Assembly (NCBI RefSeq): GCF_030063305.1
Contig: NZ_JASISV010000001.1
Location: forward strand, 992,001-1,056,000
Origin: Salinibacterium sp. G-O1
Lineage (GTDB): Bacteria > Actinomycetota > Actinomycetes > Actinomycetales > Microbacteriaceae
Reading direction: 5' to 3'
DNA: 64,000 nt
Part shown: positions 1 to 8,509 of the stretch, one piece after another
How positions within the stretch are numbered: position 1 is the first letter of the stretch
Layout: each line of letters begins with the position of its first letter
Position numbers and translations under genes: made by a program
Notes under the pieces: generated by a model
Told to the model about the DNA's origin: nothing
What the model saw: only the letters and a program-made list of their open reading frames with translations
The model's database searches: none

Positions 1-192
1 GCGTACACCGAAGACGTCCGCGCCGAGACCGACATGAACGTCGTCGTGACCGGCCGCGGGCTGTTCGTGGAGGTGCAGGGCACCGCCGAGGCTGCCCCCT
101 TCGACCGACGCGAACTCGACGCGCTGCTCGACCTCGCCCTGGGTGGAGCCACCGACCTGACCGCGCTTCAGGTAGCCACCCTCGCGTCATGA
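1..192 (+). CDS. rph: Ribonuclease PH, C-terminal fragment (cut by window start)
   Basis: Only the last 63 codons are present; the reading frame is open from base 1 and stops at 190-192. The visible peptide contains [20 protein letters not shown] followed by [14 protein letters not shown], which is the conserved C-terminal part of bacterial RNase PH. That enzyme is a phosphorolytic 3'-5' exoribonuclease that trims tRNA 3' ends. The stop overlaps the rdgB start by 4 bases (ATGA), and rph-rdgB pairing is common in actinobacteria, so the two are probably translationally coupled. The gene is truncated by the window, not by mutation. Confidence 0.9.
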   Translation, partial: AYTEDVRAETDMNVVVTGRGLFVEVQGTAEAAPFDRRELDALLDLALGGATDLTALQVATLAS

Positions 193-818
193 AACTCGTG
201 CTCGCCACCCACAATGCGCACAAGGTAGACGAGCTGCGTCGCATCCTCGGTGATGCGCTCGACGGCATCGAACTGATCGGATATGACGGGCCGGAGCCGG
301 TGGAAGACGGCGACAGCTTCGAGGCGAACGCGCTCATCAAGGCTCGTGCCGCGTCCGCGTTCACGGGGCTGCCGGCGATCGCGGATGACTCCGGGATCTC
401 GGTCGATGCGCTCGGCGGGGCTCCTGGCATCCACTCTGCCCGGTATGCGGGCGGGCGGGATGACGCGGCGAACCTCGAGCTGCTGCTCAGCAACCTCGGG
501 GCCAACACCAACCGCGCCGCCCACTTCACCTGCGCGGCCGCGCTGGTGGTGCCGCCGCCCGTCGGAGCCGTTGGGCCCGACGGACCGCCCTCGGCGGCCG
601 AGGCCGGGGAATTCGTCGAGCTCGGTATCTGGCCCGGGACCGTCCTGCTTGAACAGATCGGTCCGAACGGTTTCGGGTACGACCCGATCTTCAAGCCCTC
701 CGGGATGTCGGTCAGTGCGGCCGAGCTGCGCGCGGAGGAGAAGAACGCGGTCAGCCACCGCGCGCTCGCTTTCGCGGCGATCATGCCGACGGTTCGCGCT
801 CAGCTGCTGGGGGAGTAG
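189..818 (+). CDS. rdgB: RdgB/HAM1 family non-canonical purine NTP pyrophosphatase
   Basis: The 209-residue protein has the usual family length. It hydrolyses dITP, ITP and XTP to monophosphates, cleaning the nucleotide pool in the cytoplasm. Family motifs are in order: [10 protein letters not shown] near residue 7, FEANALIKA near 44, ADDSG near 66, GFGYDPIF near 160 and EEKNAVSHR near 180. The first three build the substrate pocket and the Asp pair of ADDSG binds the metal. An insertion around residues 115-130, rich in Gly and Pro, is longer than in E. coli RdgB but common in actinobacteria. The start ATG overlaps the rph stop. Confidence 0.95.
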   Translation: MKLVLATHNAHKVDELRRILGDALDGIELIGYDGPEPVEDGDSFEANALIKARAASAFTGLPAIADDSGISVDALGGAPGIHSARYAGGRDDAANLELLLSNLGANTNRAAHFTCAAALVVPPPVGAVGPDGPPSAAEAGEFVELGIWPGTVLLEQIGPNGFGYDPIFKPSGMSVSAAELRAEEKNAVSHRALAFAAIMPTVRAQLLGE

Positions 819-862
819 CACCGCAGCCCTTCGCTACACGGCCGCCCAATCTTCCGTCTTCT

Positions 863-951
863 CTTCCGAAATGACGGAGTTGAGGCGCGATCTAGGGCCC
901 GAGTCCCCGAGAGCGCGCGGATTCACGCGCTCGAGTCCGTCATTTCGGAAG
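863..951. repeat. Perfect 16-bp inverted repeat upstream of mntH
   Basis: The arms are CTTCCGAAATGACGGA (863-878) and its exact reverse complement (936-951), separated by 57 bp. Each arm is itself a small dyad (TCCG, 6 nt, CGGA). The pair lies in the 159-bp gap before mntH. The spacer is too long for a rho-independent terminator and no T run follows. Paired regulator-binding sites upstream of the manganese transporter are a plausible role; this is inference. Confidence 0.6.
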
Positions 952-970
952 CGTCAGCCGAGCGCTAAGG

Positions 971-986
971 TTTCGGTATGCCGAAA
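971..986. promoter_or_regulatory. Candidate MntR/DtxR-type operator overlapping the mntH start
   Basis: TTTCGG-TATG-CCGAAA is a dyad with perfect 6-bp arms and contains the mntH ATG (978). DtxR-family metalloregulators bind dyads of this size, and a DtxR-family gene lies directly downstream of mntH. The hexamer CCGAAA/TTTCGG also occurs in both arms of the inverted repeat at 863-951. Repressor blocking at the start region is inferred from position only. Confidence 0.5.
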
Positions 987-2225
987 TCGCCGTCGCTGCT
1001 CGCGGCTCCGCCGAGCCGGGTTCGCGCCACGATGTTCGCGATGGGGCCGGCGTTCGTCGCTGCCATCGCCTACGTCGACCCCGGCAACGTCGCCGCGAAC
1101 CTCACCGCGGGTGCCCGGTACGGCTACCTGCTGCTCTGGGTGCTCGTGCTCGCGAATGGAATCGCCGTGCTCGTGCAGTACCAGTCGGCGAAACTGGGGA
1201 TCGTCACGGGCCAGAGCCTGCCCGAGATCCTCGGCGAAAGGCTGAAGACCGGCCCCAGGCGCGTTTACTGGATCCAGGCCGAGCTCGTCGCCGGGGCGAC
1301 CGACATCGCCGAGGTGCTCGGTGGCGCCATCGCCCTCTACCTGTTGTTCGGGGTTCCCCTGCTTCTGGGCGGGCTCATCGTCGGGCTCGCATCCATGGGC
1401 CTGCTGCTGCTGCAGACCCACCGGAGCCAGCGATCCTTCGAGGCGGTGATCATCACGCTGCTGGGCGTAATCGTGATCGGCTTCATGAGCGGCCTGTTCT
1501 TCAGCGGGATGAACCCGGCCGAAGCGGTTGCCGGCATCGTCCCGCGCTTCGAGGGCACAGACTCCGTACTGCTCGCGACGTCGATGCTCGGCGCGACGGT
1601 CATGCCGCACGTGATCTACCTGCACTCCGCCCTTGCGCGGGACCGGCACGGGGTGACCACCGATCCGGTGCGGATCCGAAGCCTCCTGCGCTCCACCCGG
1701 TGGGATGTGGGCGGCGCGCTCTTCGTTGCGGGAGCGGTCAACATTTCCATGCTCCTGCTGGCGGCGGCAGCGCTCAGGGGTGTCGAGGGCACCGACTCGA
1801 TCGAGGGAGCCCACGCCGCGGTCGTCGCGACCCTTGGACCCGCCATCGGAGTCATCTTCGCGATCGGGTTGTTGGCCAGCGGGCTTGCATCGACCAGCGT
1901 GGGAACCTATGCGGGTTCCTCGATCATGGGTGGCTTGCTGAAGCTGAAGGTCCCTCTGCTGCTGCGCAGGGCCATCACCCTGATTCCCGCGCTGGTAGTT
2001 CTCGCCATCGGTTTCGACCCCACCCGTGCGCTGGTTCTCAGCCAGGTGGTGCTGAGTTTCGGCATCCCGTTCGCCCTGATTCCGCTGGTCTGGTTCGCGA
2101 GTTCGAGAAAGTTAATGGGCGATTTCGTGAACCGCCCATGGCTGCGCTGGAGCGGCTGGATCTCGGCTGGCGCCATCACCGTGCTCAACATCCTGCTCAT
2201 CGTGCTCGTGGCGAGCGGCAACTGA
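978..2225 (+). CDS. mntH: Nramp-family divalent metal (Mn2+) transporter
   Basis: This 415-residue polytopic membrane protein imports Mn2+ (and Fe2+) with protons. The Nramp signatures are present: DPGN at residues 34-37 in TM1 and MPH at 209-211 in TM6, which together form the metal site. About eleven hydrophobic segments can be counted. It overlaps the following DtxR-type regulator gene by one base (TGATG), indicating an operon of transporter plus its own metal sensor. The start ATG sits inside a TTTCGG-N4-CCGAAA dyad, so there is no ordinary leader RBS. mntH is preferred over a generic Nramp name because of the adjacent regulator. Confidence 0.92.
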   Translation: MPKSPSLLAAPPSRVRATMFAMGPAFVAAIAYVDPGNVAANLTAGARYGYLLLWVLVLANGIAVLVQYQSAKLGIVTGQSLPEILGERLKTGPRRVYWIQAELVAGATDIAEVLGGAIALYLLFGVPLLLGGLIVGLASMGLLLLQTHRSQRSFEAVIITLLGVIVIGFMSGLFFSGMNPAEAVAGIVPRFEGTDSVLLATSMLGATVMPHVIYLHSALARDRHGVTTDPVRIRSLLRSTRWDVGGALFVAGAVNISMLLLAAAALRGVEGTDSIEGAHAAVVATLGPAIGVIFAIGLLASGLASTSVGTYAGSSIMGGLLKLKVPLLLRRAITLIPALVVLAIGFDPTRALVLSQVVLSFGIPFALIPLVWFASSRKLMGDFVNRPWLRWSGWISAGAITVLNILLIVLVASGN

Positions 2226-2836
2226 TGGCCGTCGCGCCCACCGCGGTGGAGGACTACGTCAAGGTCATCTACACGCACACCGAATGGCAGCCCGAGCACA
2301 TCACCACGGGGTTGCTCGCTGCCCGCCTGGGGCTGGCCGCGTCATCCGTCACCGAAATGGTCAAAAAGCTGGTGGCGCAGGGGCTCGCGATTCACGAACC
2401 CTATGGTGCGATCGAACTGACCCCGGATGGCACGGCGCTGGCCCTGCGCATGGTGCGGCGTCACCGGCTCATCGAGACCTGGCTCGTGCAGCACGTCGGC
2501 TACGGCTGGGACGAGGTGCACGACGAAGCCGAGGTGCTGGAGCATGCGATGAGCGACAAGCTGTTGGACGCGTTGGACGCACAGCTCGGGCATCCGAGCC
2601 GTGACCCGCACGGCGACCCGATCCCGGCAGCCGACGGCTCCCTCCACCGACCGCAGGCGGTTCTGGTGACGGACGCGCCCAGCGGCGGGGTGGTGGTGCG
2701 CATCAGCGATCGCGATCCCGTGCTGCTGAGGCACCTGGAGGCAGAGGGGATCGTGGTCGACGCGGTGATTGATCGTGCCAGGTGTGACGCGCTTGCCGTT
2801 GAAGCTCGCGCATCAATCTGGGTCGCGGCCACGTAG
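2225..2836 (+). CDS. mntR: DtxR/MntR-family metal-dependent transcriptional regulator
   Basis: The 203-residue protein starts MAVAPTAVEDYVKVIY. An N-terminal winged helix follows, with the recognition region LAARLGLAASSVTEMVKKL at about residues 30-48. The dimerisation/metal domain contains RRHRLIETWL, then HDEAEVLEHAMS, whose His and Glu residues are the usual metal ligands. A C-terminal extension of about 65 residues resembles the SH3-like FeoA domain of DtxR/IdeR. It is translationally coupled to mntH, so it most likely represses mntH when manganese is sufficient. Specificity for Mn rather than Fe is inferred from context. Confidence 0.85.
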   Translation: MAVAPTAVEDYVKVIYTHTEWQPEHITTGLLAARLGLAASSVTEMVKKLVAQGLAIHEPYGAIELTPDGTALALRMVRRHRLIETWLVQHVGYGWDEVHDEAEVLEHAMSDKLLDALDAQLGHPSRDPHGDPIPAADGSLHRPQAVLVTDAPSGGVVVRISDRDPVLLRHLEAEGIVVDAVIDRARCDALAVEARASIWVAAT

Positions 2837-2842
2837 GGTTGC

Positions 2843-3406
2843 ATGGTGCCTGATGAGACTCCTGTAGAACTTCCGATCGAAGCCCGAATCGCCGCTGCCG
2901 TTGAGCAGCTCGGCCTGGATACCGTCGTGCTGCGCTCGCTGTCGCTGCTGGCCGGCAACAACGAGGGCGAAGAATTCCTGCTCGTGGTGGGCGGGGAGCA
3001 CGCCCAGGGCATCCTGGATGGAGCGCCCGTGCTGTACTGGCCGGAGCTGTGGGGCACGCGTGCGCTGCTCTATGTCTGGAATGACAGCGCGATCGCCGGC
3101 GTTACGGCGGCACTCCAAAACCAGGCCTGGCGTGTGCGGGAGATGGCGACGAGGGTTGCCGCCACCCGTGGATTGCAGCTTCAGGATGAGGTCGGCGTGC
3201 TGCTCACAGACGAGGTGGCGCGGGTTCGCGCGGCTGCGGCACGCGCGCTCGGTGCGATCGGTGACGACGTGGAGGTCATCCGGCCGCTGTTGAAAGATCC
3301 CGAGATCGAGGTGCGCCGTGGAGCCCAGCAGGGCATCGACGCGATCCGCAAGCGCAGGCCTGCGCAATCGGCCCCGACCGACCCGGCCGCGGGCAGCGAA
3401 AGTTAG
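2843..3406 (+). CDS. HEAT-repeat domain protein of unknown function
   Basis: The 187-residue soluble protein begins 6 bp after mntR and is probably in the same transcript. The C-terminal half reads as two or three HEAT-like helical repeats (around residues 105-165, e.g. VREMATRVAATRGL and VRAAAARALGAIGDD). Such repeats serve as protein-interaction scaffolds. The N-terminal half, containing EEFLLVVGGEHAQG and LYWPELWGTRALLYVW, is not a domain I can name. There is no signal peptide or membrane segment. The role is unknown; the manganese operon context may be incidental. Confidence 0.75.
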   Translation: MVPDETPVELPIEARIAAAVEQLGLDTVVLRSLSLLAGNNEGEEFLLVVGGEHAQGILDGAPVLYWPELWGTRALLYVWNDSAIAGVTAALQNQAWRVREMATRVAATRGLQLQDEVGVLLTDEVARVRAAAARALGAIGDDVEVIRPLLKDPEIEVRRGAQQGIDAIRKRRPAQSAPTDPAAGSES

Positions 3407-4149
3407 TCGCCCAGTTTCTGGTCGAACTTCTTCTCGTCGAGCACGAGCGCTTCTGCCTCAGCGTCATTGAGTATGGCTGCGTTGCGCCTGCGGGCCTTCA
3501 CCATCGACTGGATGTAGTGGTACACCGTCGGCACAACCGCGATGGCGACGGCCGCCAGCAGGATCACATCGATGTAGTTGGTGACGAAATCGCTGAGCGG
3601 CGGGATGTAGCCGAGCACGAATCCGAGGAAGGTAAGCCCTGAACCCCAGATGATGGCGCCGATCGCGTTGTACAGGGAGTACTTCTTGTAGTTCATGTGC
3701 CCAACGCCGGCGGCGACGGGAGCGAAGGTGCGCACGATCGGCACGAACCGGGCAACGATAACTGCCAGTCCGCCGAAACGTTCGAAGAAGCCGTTGGTGC
3801 GCTTGACGTTCTCGACGCTGAAGAGACCTGTCTCTTTGCGTTCGAAGATGCGGGGCCCGGCCTTGTGGCCGATGAGATAACCGACCTCTCCGCCGAGGAA
3901 CGCGGCGACACTGATCGAAATGCAGACCAGCCAGATGGGAATTTGGATGCCCTGCCCCGCTGGCACCATGGTGCCGGTGAAGGTCAGGAGTCCGGTAATG
4001 ACCAGCAGCGTGTCACCCGGCAGCAGGAACCCGAGCAGCAGGCCGGTCTCAGCGAAAACGATGAGGCACACGCCGAGCAGCGCGAACGGGCCGAAACCCT
4101 CAATAAGGTTCGCTGGATCAAGCCAGGGGATCAGGGCTGTAGGGGCCAA
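3403..4149 (-). CDS. DedA (SNARE-associated) family membrane protein
   Basis: The 248-residue protein has about six hydrophobic segments. DedA proteins are half-transporters implicated in flipping lipid carriers and in envelope proton homeostasis. Diagnostic motifs are FLGGEVGYLIGHKAGP and RFVPIVRTFAPVAAGVGHM, the latter carrying the essential Arg residues and prolines. The C-terminus is a charged tail with many Asp/Glu/Lys. The start is TTG (RBS-like TTGGAG 8 nt upstream); no better ATG is in frame. The 3' end overlaps the convergent HEAT-repeat gene by 4 bases. Confidence 0.9.
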   Translation of the reverse strand: MAPTALIPWLDPANLIEGFGPFALLGVCLIVFAETGLLLGFLLPGDTLLVITGLLTFTGTMVPAGQGIQIPIWLVCISISVAAFLGGEVGYLIGHKAGPRIFERKETGLFSVENVKRTNGFFERFGGLAVIVARFVPIVRTFAPVAAGVGHMNYKKYSLYNAIGAIIWGSGLTFLGFVLGYIPPLSDFVTNYIDVILLAAVAIAVVPTVYHYIQSMVKARRRNAAILNDAEAEALVLDEKKFDQKLGD

Positions 4150-4324
4150 GGAACAAACTCCAAGTCGTCGGTTGCCGTGAGCGTCAATCGGCGGGGGTCA
4201 GGTGTTGTGTCTCAGAATAGCCGCTTGGAGGCGAGATGAAGCTGGGGTAATCCCCCCAAAACCTGTCATGTGCCATTCGTCAAGCCCTGCCGATGCTTGT
4301 GACCGACCTCGTAGCGTGGATGAC

Positions 4325-5536
4325 ATGACTGGTAATGAGCGCCTGGCCCATCATGACGTGGTTGTTATCGGCGGAGGCAACGCCGGACTGTCGGTGGCGG
4401 GTCGGCTGCACCGGTATGGCATGAACGATGTCGCCGTTATCGAGCCGCGCTCGCACCACCGTTACCAGCCGCTGTTCTCGCACGTCGCCGGTGGCACGGC
4501 GAAGGCCAGCCAGGCTCATCGCCCCCAAGGGGATGTCACGCCTCGCGGAGTCACGTGGCGGCAGGATCGGGTGGTCAGCATCAATCCCGATGCCTCCGAG
4601 CTCGTGCTCGCTCTGGGAACACGGATGACGTACGGTCACCTCGTGGTGTGTCCGGGCATCCAGAAAGATTTCGACCGAATTCCGGGCCTGGTCGATGCGC
4701 TCGCCACACCATACGTGTCATCGCACTACGAGTTCGAGTACGTCGCCAAGACGTCGCGGCTGCTGCGCGACGTGCGCGAGGGCACCGTCGTATTCGTGCA
4801 ACCAGCGGGTCCGGCAACCTGCGCCGGGGCATCCCAGAAGCCGATGTACCTGGCGTGCGCGTACTGGCGAGCCAAGGGTGTGCTCGACAACATCCGGGTG
4901 GTCATGCTGGTGCCAGACCCGACGGTTTTCGGCATTCCCGCCATCGACTCCGAACTCGAACGGAAGATCGACGAGTACGGCATCGAGCTTCGCACCAGCA
5001 CCGAGCTGATTGAGGTGGATGGGGATCAGCGTCAGATCGTGGTCCGCACGGCCGACGGTGAGCCCGAACGGATGTCGTACGACGTCCTGAATGTGGTTCC
5101 GCCGCAATCGGCTCCGGACTGGCTGAAAGCTTCGGCCCTTCCAGCGCCGGGGGACGCCGCCGGGTTCGTCGATGTCGACCCGTACACGCTGCGCCACCGC
5201 CGGCATCACAACGTGTGGTCGCTCGGCGACGCGGCTGCCACCCTCAACTCAAAATCCGGCGGGGCACTTCGGGAGCAAGCCAAAGTGCTTGCCGGCAATC
5301 TTCGCGACGTTAAAGCGGGAAAGTCGCCATCGGCGCGATACAGCGGATATTCGGTTGCGCCGTTCACCGTCTCGCGCGGCACCGTGGTTTTCGCGGAATT
5401 CGATGACCGGTACCGACAGAAGCCCACGGTGCCGTTCTGGCCCGGGCTCGCGCGGGAGCGGCGGCTGACGTGGGTGTTCGACCGGCACATCCTGCCCTGG
5501 GTCTACTGGAACCTGATCCTGAAGGGCCGCGCGTAG
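4325..5536 (+). CDS. Sulfide:quinone oxidoreductase-like FAD protein
   Basis: The protein is 403 residues from ATG 4325; an upstream in-frame extension is less likely. The N-terminal Rossmann motif VIGGGNAGLSVAGRL binds FAD. The pattern SHHRYQPLFSHVAGG, then CPGIQKDFDRIPGL, matches type II SQR flavoproteins, which oxidise sulfide at the membrane and reduce quinone. Cysteines are at residues 109 and 166 only. The second redox-active Cys expected near residue 340-350 in canonical SQRs is not present, so real sulfide oxidation is uncertain. The C-terminal hydrophobic/aromatic segment (HILPWVYWNLIL) fits membrane association. A generic NDH-2-like role is the alternative. Confidence 0.75.
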   Translation: MTGNERLAHHDVVVIGGGNAGLSVAGRLHRYGMNDVAVIEPRSHHRYQPLFSHVAGGTAKASQAHRPQGDVTPRGVTWRQDRVVSINPDASELVLALGTRMTYGHLVVCPGIQKDFDRIPGLVDALATPYVSSHYEFEYVAKTSRLLRDVREGTVVFVQPAGPATCAGASQKPMYLACAYWRAKGVLDNIRVVMLVPDPTVFGIPAIDSELERKIDEYGIELRTSTELIEVDGDQRQIVVRTADGEPERMSYDVLNVVPPQSAPDWLKASALPAPGDAAGFVDVDPYTLRHRRHHNVWSLGDAAATLNSKSGGALREQAKVLAGNLRDVKAGKSPSARYSGYSVAPFTVSRGTVVFAEFDDRYRQKPTVPFWPGLARERRLTWVFDRHILPWVYWNLILKGRA

Positions 5537-5546
5537 CATTGCTCGT

Positions 5547-6737
5547 GTGATCCTCGCTTTCGGAGCTGTGCTTCTCGCCGCGATTCTTATTTCGGGGATC
5601 GCGCACCGCACGGTGTTATCTACCGCCGTGCTCTTTCTCGCCGCAGGTTTTCTGCTCGGGCAAGGCATGCTGGGCGTCATCCCCCTGCAGGCCGGGGATG
5701 ACCAGGTAAGCCAGCTCGCGCAGGTCGCTCTCTTCGTCGTACTTTTTACCGACGGCCAGCGCCTCGCCATCCGCGACCTCGCGAAGGCGTGGCGCCTGCC
5801 GGGTCGAGCGCTTCTGCTCGGCATGCCTCTCACGTTCATCATTACCGCGGTGCTCGGGGTATGGCTCCTCAATGTGCCCTGGCCGGAGGCGCTGCTTATC
5901 GCAGCCGTACTCGCCCCCACCGATCCCGTATTCGCTTCTGCGATCGTGGGCCGCGTTGAGATTCCTGCCAGGGTGCGCGGTCTGCTTAATGTTGAGTCCG
6001 GGCTGAACGACGGACTGGCCCTTCCCGTCGTTCTGATTTTTATTGCTGCAGTCGGCGGTCCCGATGTCGAGCCGTTGCTGCTCACGCTCGAGCTGGTTGG
6101 TGGTGTGGCACTCGGTGTCGGTGTGCCGCTTCTCGTCTCCCTCCTGCTGAGGATTCGCTTCCTCGTCACCACGCCGTTGTATGCCTCGCTCGGTCCTGTT
6201 GCCATTGCGATCATCATCTACGGGGTTGCGACAGTCACCGGGGCGAACCTGTATCTCGCAGCCTTCGCCGCGGGAATCACGATCGCGAGCGCCGCCCCCG
6301 AGATGCGCGACGCATTCGTCGAGTACGGCGAATACATTGCCGAGATCGTCAAGCTCCTGGCCATCTTCGTCTTCGGGGCGCTCATCGCGCCGAGTCTGCT
6401 CGCGGATGTTCCGCCGCTCGGCTACCTGTTCGCCGTACTGATCCTCGTTGTCGCCCGCCCGGTTGCCGTGGAGATCGCGCTGATCGGCAGCAAACTGCCG
6501 TGGGAGGAACGAGGCACAGCGGCGTGGTTTGGCCCCAAGGGTTTTGCCTCGGTGCTTTACGGACTGCTGGTGCTGGAGAGCGGCAATCCCGACGCCGAGT
6601 ACCTCTTCCATCTCATCGTGGTGGCAATTTCGCTGTCGATCATCGCGCACTCGTCGACCGACGTTCCCATCGCGGGGTACTTCGCCAAGATGGAGCGTCA
6701 GGACAAAGAGCGAGCGGCCCGCGACGCCGAGCGGTAG
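5547..6737 (+). CDS. Monovalent cation:proton antiporter, CPA1 type
   Basis: This 396-residue protein has about 12 transmembrane segments and a short basic/acidic C-terminal tail. The transport core contains APTDPVFASAIVGR and NVESGLNDGLALPVVL; the Asp pair of ND is the cation/proton site of CPA1 exchangers. Family members exchange Na+ or K+ for H+ at the plasma membrane. GTG start, 10 bp after the previous stop, so it may be cotranscribed with the SQR-like gene. The cation specificity cannot be read from the sequence. Confidence 0.88.
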   Translation: MILAFGAVLLAAILISGIAHRTVLSTAVLFLAAGFLLGQGMLGVIPLQAGDDQVSQLAQVALFVVLFTDGQRLAIRDLAKAWRLPGRALLLGMPLTFIITAVLGVWLLNVPWPEALLIAAVLAPTDPVFASAIVGRVEIPARVRGLLNVESGLNDGLALPVVLIFIAAVGGPDVEPLLLTLELVGGVALGVGVPLLVSLLLRIRFLVTTPLYASLGPVAIAIIIYGVATVTGANLYLAAFAAGITIASAAPEMRDAFVEYGEYIAEIVKLLAIFVFGALIAPSLLADVPPLGYLFAVLILVVARPVAVEIALIGSKLPWEERGTAAWFGPKGFASVLYGLLVLESGNPDAEYLFHLIVVAISLSIIAHSSTDVPIAGYFAKMERQDKERAARDAER

Positions 6738-6855
6738 CAGGAGCGCTTGCTGGTGATTGCGGTACGGGCTTCGCGGAGCGTAATCTCTAGCGGAAAAGTG
6801 GATGCCCGCCTCCACCGAGTTGCGCAACAACGGCGCCAGCATTGAAGATCTAACC

Positions 6856-7704
6856 ATGCCCCTCGCGCGAACGACTGACCTGATCGCCACAGCACGTGCC
6901 AGACATGCAGCCGTTCCTGCGTTCAACATCATCACCATGGAGCACGTGGAGGGCATCATCGCCGGCGCCGAGCGAGCACAGGCGGCCGTGATCCTGCAGT
7001 TGAGTGAGAACTTGGTGCTGTACCGGGGCGGGGCCCTGCGACCCTTGCTTGCGGCAGCCCGCGAGTGTGCGGCCGCGGCCGATGTGCCCGTCTCGATCCA
7101 TCTCGACCATATTCAGGACGAGACTATGGCGCGCGCCGGAATAACCCTGGCCGATGACTTCGGGGTGAGCTCGATCATGGTCGACGCGGCGCATCTGGTG
7201 TATGAGCGAAACGTCGAACAGACTGCTGCACTCGCCGCCCAGGCTCACCTGAGCGGACTGTGGGTCGAGGCCGAGCTCGGCGCGATTGGCGGGAAGGACG
7301 GAGCGCACGCCCCAGGGGTGCGGACCGACCCTGACGAAGCGTCCAGTTTCGTCGATTCGACCGGCGTGGACGGCCTCGCAGTCGCGGTCGGAAGCTCCCA
7401 CGCAATGACCGCCCGCGAAGCCGTGTTGGACATCGCACTGATCGAACGCATCGTCAGCCGGCTAGATGTTCCTCTTGTGCTTCACGGCTCCTCTGGCGTG
7501 CCCGACGCTGTCCTGCGCGATGCTGTGCGAGCGGGAATCACCAAGGTGAACATCGGGACGGCGCTGAACGTCGGGTTCACCTCAGCAATCCGCACCTTCC
7601 TCGCCGGCAACCCGAACTCCACCGATCCCCGAAAGTACCTTGGTCCCGCCCGCGATGCCATTGCGGATGAGGCCTATCGGCTGTGTGTAGTGCTGGCGAG
7701 CTGA
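6856..7704 (+). CDS. Class II fructose/tagatose-bisphosphate aldolase
   Basis: The protein has 282 residues from ATG 6856 (an in-frame ATG at 6802 would add 18). Starting with MPLARTTDLIATAR matches the usual N-terminus of GatY/KbaY/FbaA enzymes. Zn ligands are seen in SIHLDHIQDE. The phosphate/substrate loop is HGSSGVPD, and VNIGTALNVGFT near the C-terminus is the other phosphate-binding strand. It cleaves a ketose-1,6-bisphosphate to glyceraldehyde-3-P and DHAP. Next to a DeoR regulator and a PfkB kinase in an amino-sugar region, the likely substrate is tagatose- or fructose-1,6-bisphosphate. Confidence 0.88.
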   Translation: MPLARTTDLIATARARHAAVPAFNIITMEHVEGIIAGAERAQAAVILQLSENLVLYRGGALRPLLAAARECAAAADVPVSIHLDHIQDETMARAGITLADDFGVSSIMVDAAHLVYERNVEQTAALAAQAHLSGLWVEAELGAIGGKDGAHAPGVRTDPDEASSFVDSTGVDGLAVAVGSSHAMTAREAVLDIALIERIVSRLDVPLVLHGSSGVPDAVLRDAVRAGITKVNIGTALNVGFTSAIRTFLAGNPNSTDPRKYLGPARDAIADEAYRLCVVLAS

Positions 7705-7714
7705 GGGCCCGCGG

Positions 7715-8509
7715 ATGGCGCAGCAGCAGCAGCGATTAGGTGCCCTTCTCGACCTGATTATCCTTCGCGGGACTGTTTCGATCTCGGACATCGCACTCGA
7801 GTTGAGGGTGTCTCCCGCGACGGCGAGACGCGACCTCAACACCCTTGCCAGCCAGCGTCTGGTCACGAGGACCCACGGTGGCGGGATGGCGCTCGGCAGC
7901 GGATACGAACTTCCGCTGCAGTACAAGCTCCCGCGTCACGCTGAGGCAAAGATCGCGATCGCCAACACTGTCGCATCCATGGTGAACTTCGGGGACGTCG
8001 TGGGGTTGAACGGGGGAACGACGACAAGCGAAGTCTCTCGTGCGCTCGGCAGGAGCCAGCACGTGGTCGGGCCGGGTGCAGAACCGGGACTGACCATCGT
8101 CACCAATGCGCTCAACATTGCCTTCGAGCTTTCAGTGCGGCCCCACGTGACGATCGTGGTCACGGGCGGTGTTGCCAGGCAGCAATCCTACGAACTCGTC
8201 GGACCGCTCGTCGCAGAGTCGATCGACAAGGTGACCCTCGATATGGCGATTTTGGGAGTGGACGGTCTCAGCTCAGAATTCGGGGCAACCACGATCCACC
8301 CGGGTGAGGCAGAGGTCAGCAATCGCTTCGCCCAGGCGGCAGGCCGGGTTGTTGTCGTCGCGGATTCGTCCAAACTAGGCAGGTCAACCTTCGCGCGAAT
8401 CTGTACTCTCGATCGCATCGATACCCTCGTGACGGATGCCCCGATCGCCGACGATTTCGCGCGTGCGCTTGATCGAGCGTCGGTCGAGGTGATCGTGGCT
8501 AACGGCTGA
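7715..8509 (+). CDS. DeoR/GlpR-family transcriptional regulator
   Basis: The 264-residue protein begins 10 bp after the aldolase gene. The N-terminal DeoR helix-turn-helix spans about residues 5-55, with VSISDIALELRVSPATARRDL and RLVTRTHGGG typical of the family. The C-terminal DeoRC domain (residues 75-250) binds phosphosugars, with VVGLNGGTTTSEVSRAL as the phosphate-binding loop and VVVADSSKLGRSTFA near the end. It is likely a repressor relieved by a sugar phosphate of the adjacent pathway. Candidate targets include the TGATCG repeats at 11361-11397. Its 3' end overlaps the convergent PfkB gene by 11 bp. Confidence 0.88.
   Translation: MAQQQQRLGALLDLIILRGTVSISDIALELRVSPATARRDLNTLASQRLVTRTHGGGMALGSGYELPLQYKLPRHAEAKIAIANTVASMVNFGDVVGLNGGTTTSEVSRALGRSQHVVGPGAEPGLTIVTNALNIAFELSVRPHVTIVVTGGVARQQSYELVGPLVAESIDKVTLDMAILGVDGLSSEFGATTIHPGEAEVSNRFAQAAGRVVVVADSSKLGRSTFARICTLDRIDTLVTDAPIADDFARALDRASVEVIVANG

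Noticed and set aside
863-951. Inverted repeat as rho-independent terminator of rdgB
   Set aside because: 57-nt loop and no T run.
5616-6959. 447-codon minus-strand frame
   Set aside because: Antisense shadow of the CPA antiporter gene; low-complexity His/Arg/Asp-rich translation with no domain.
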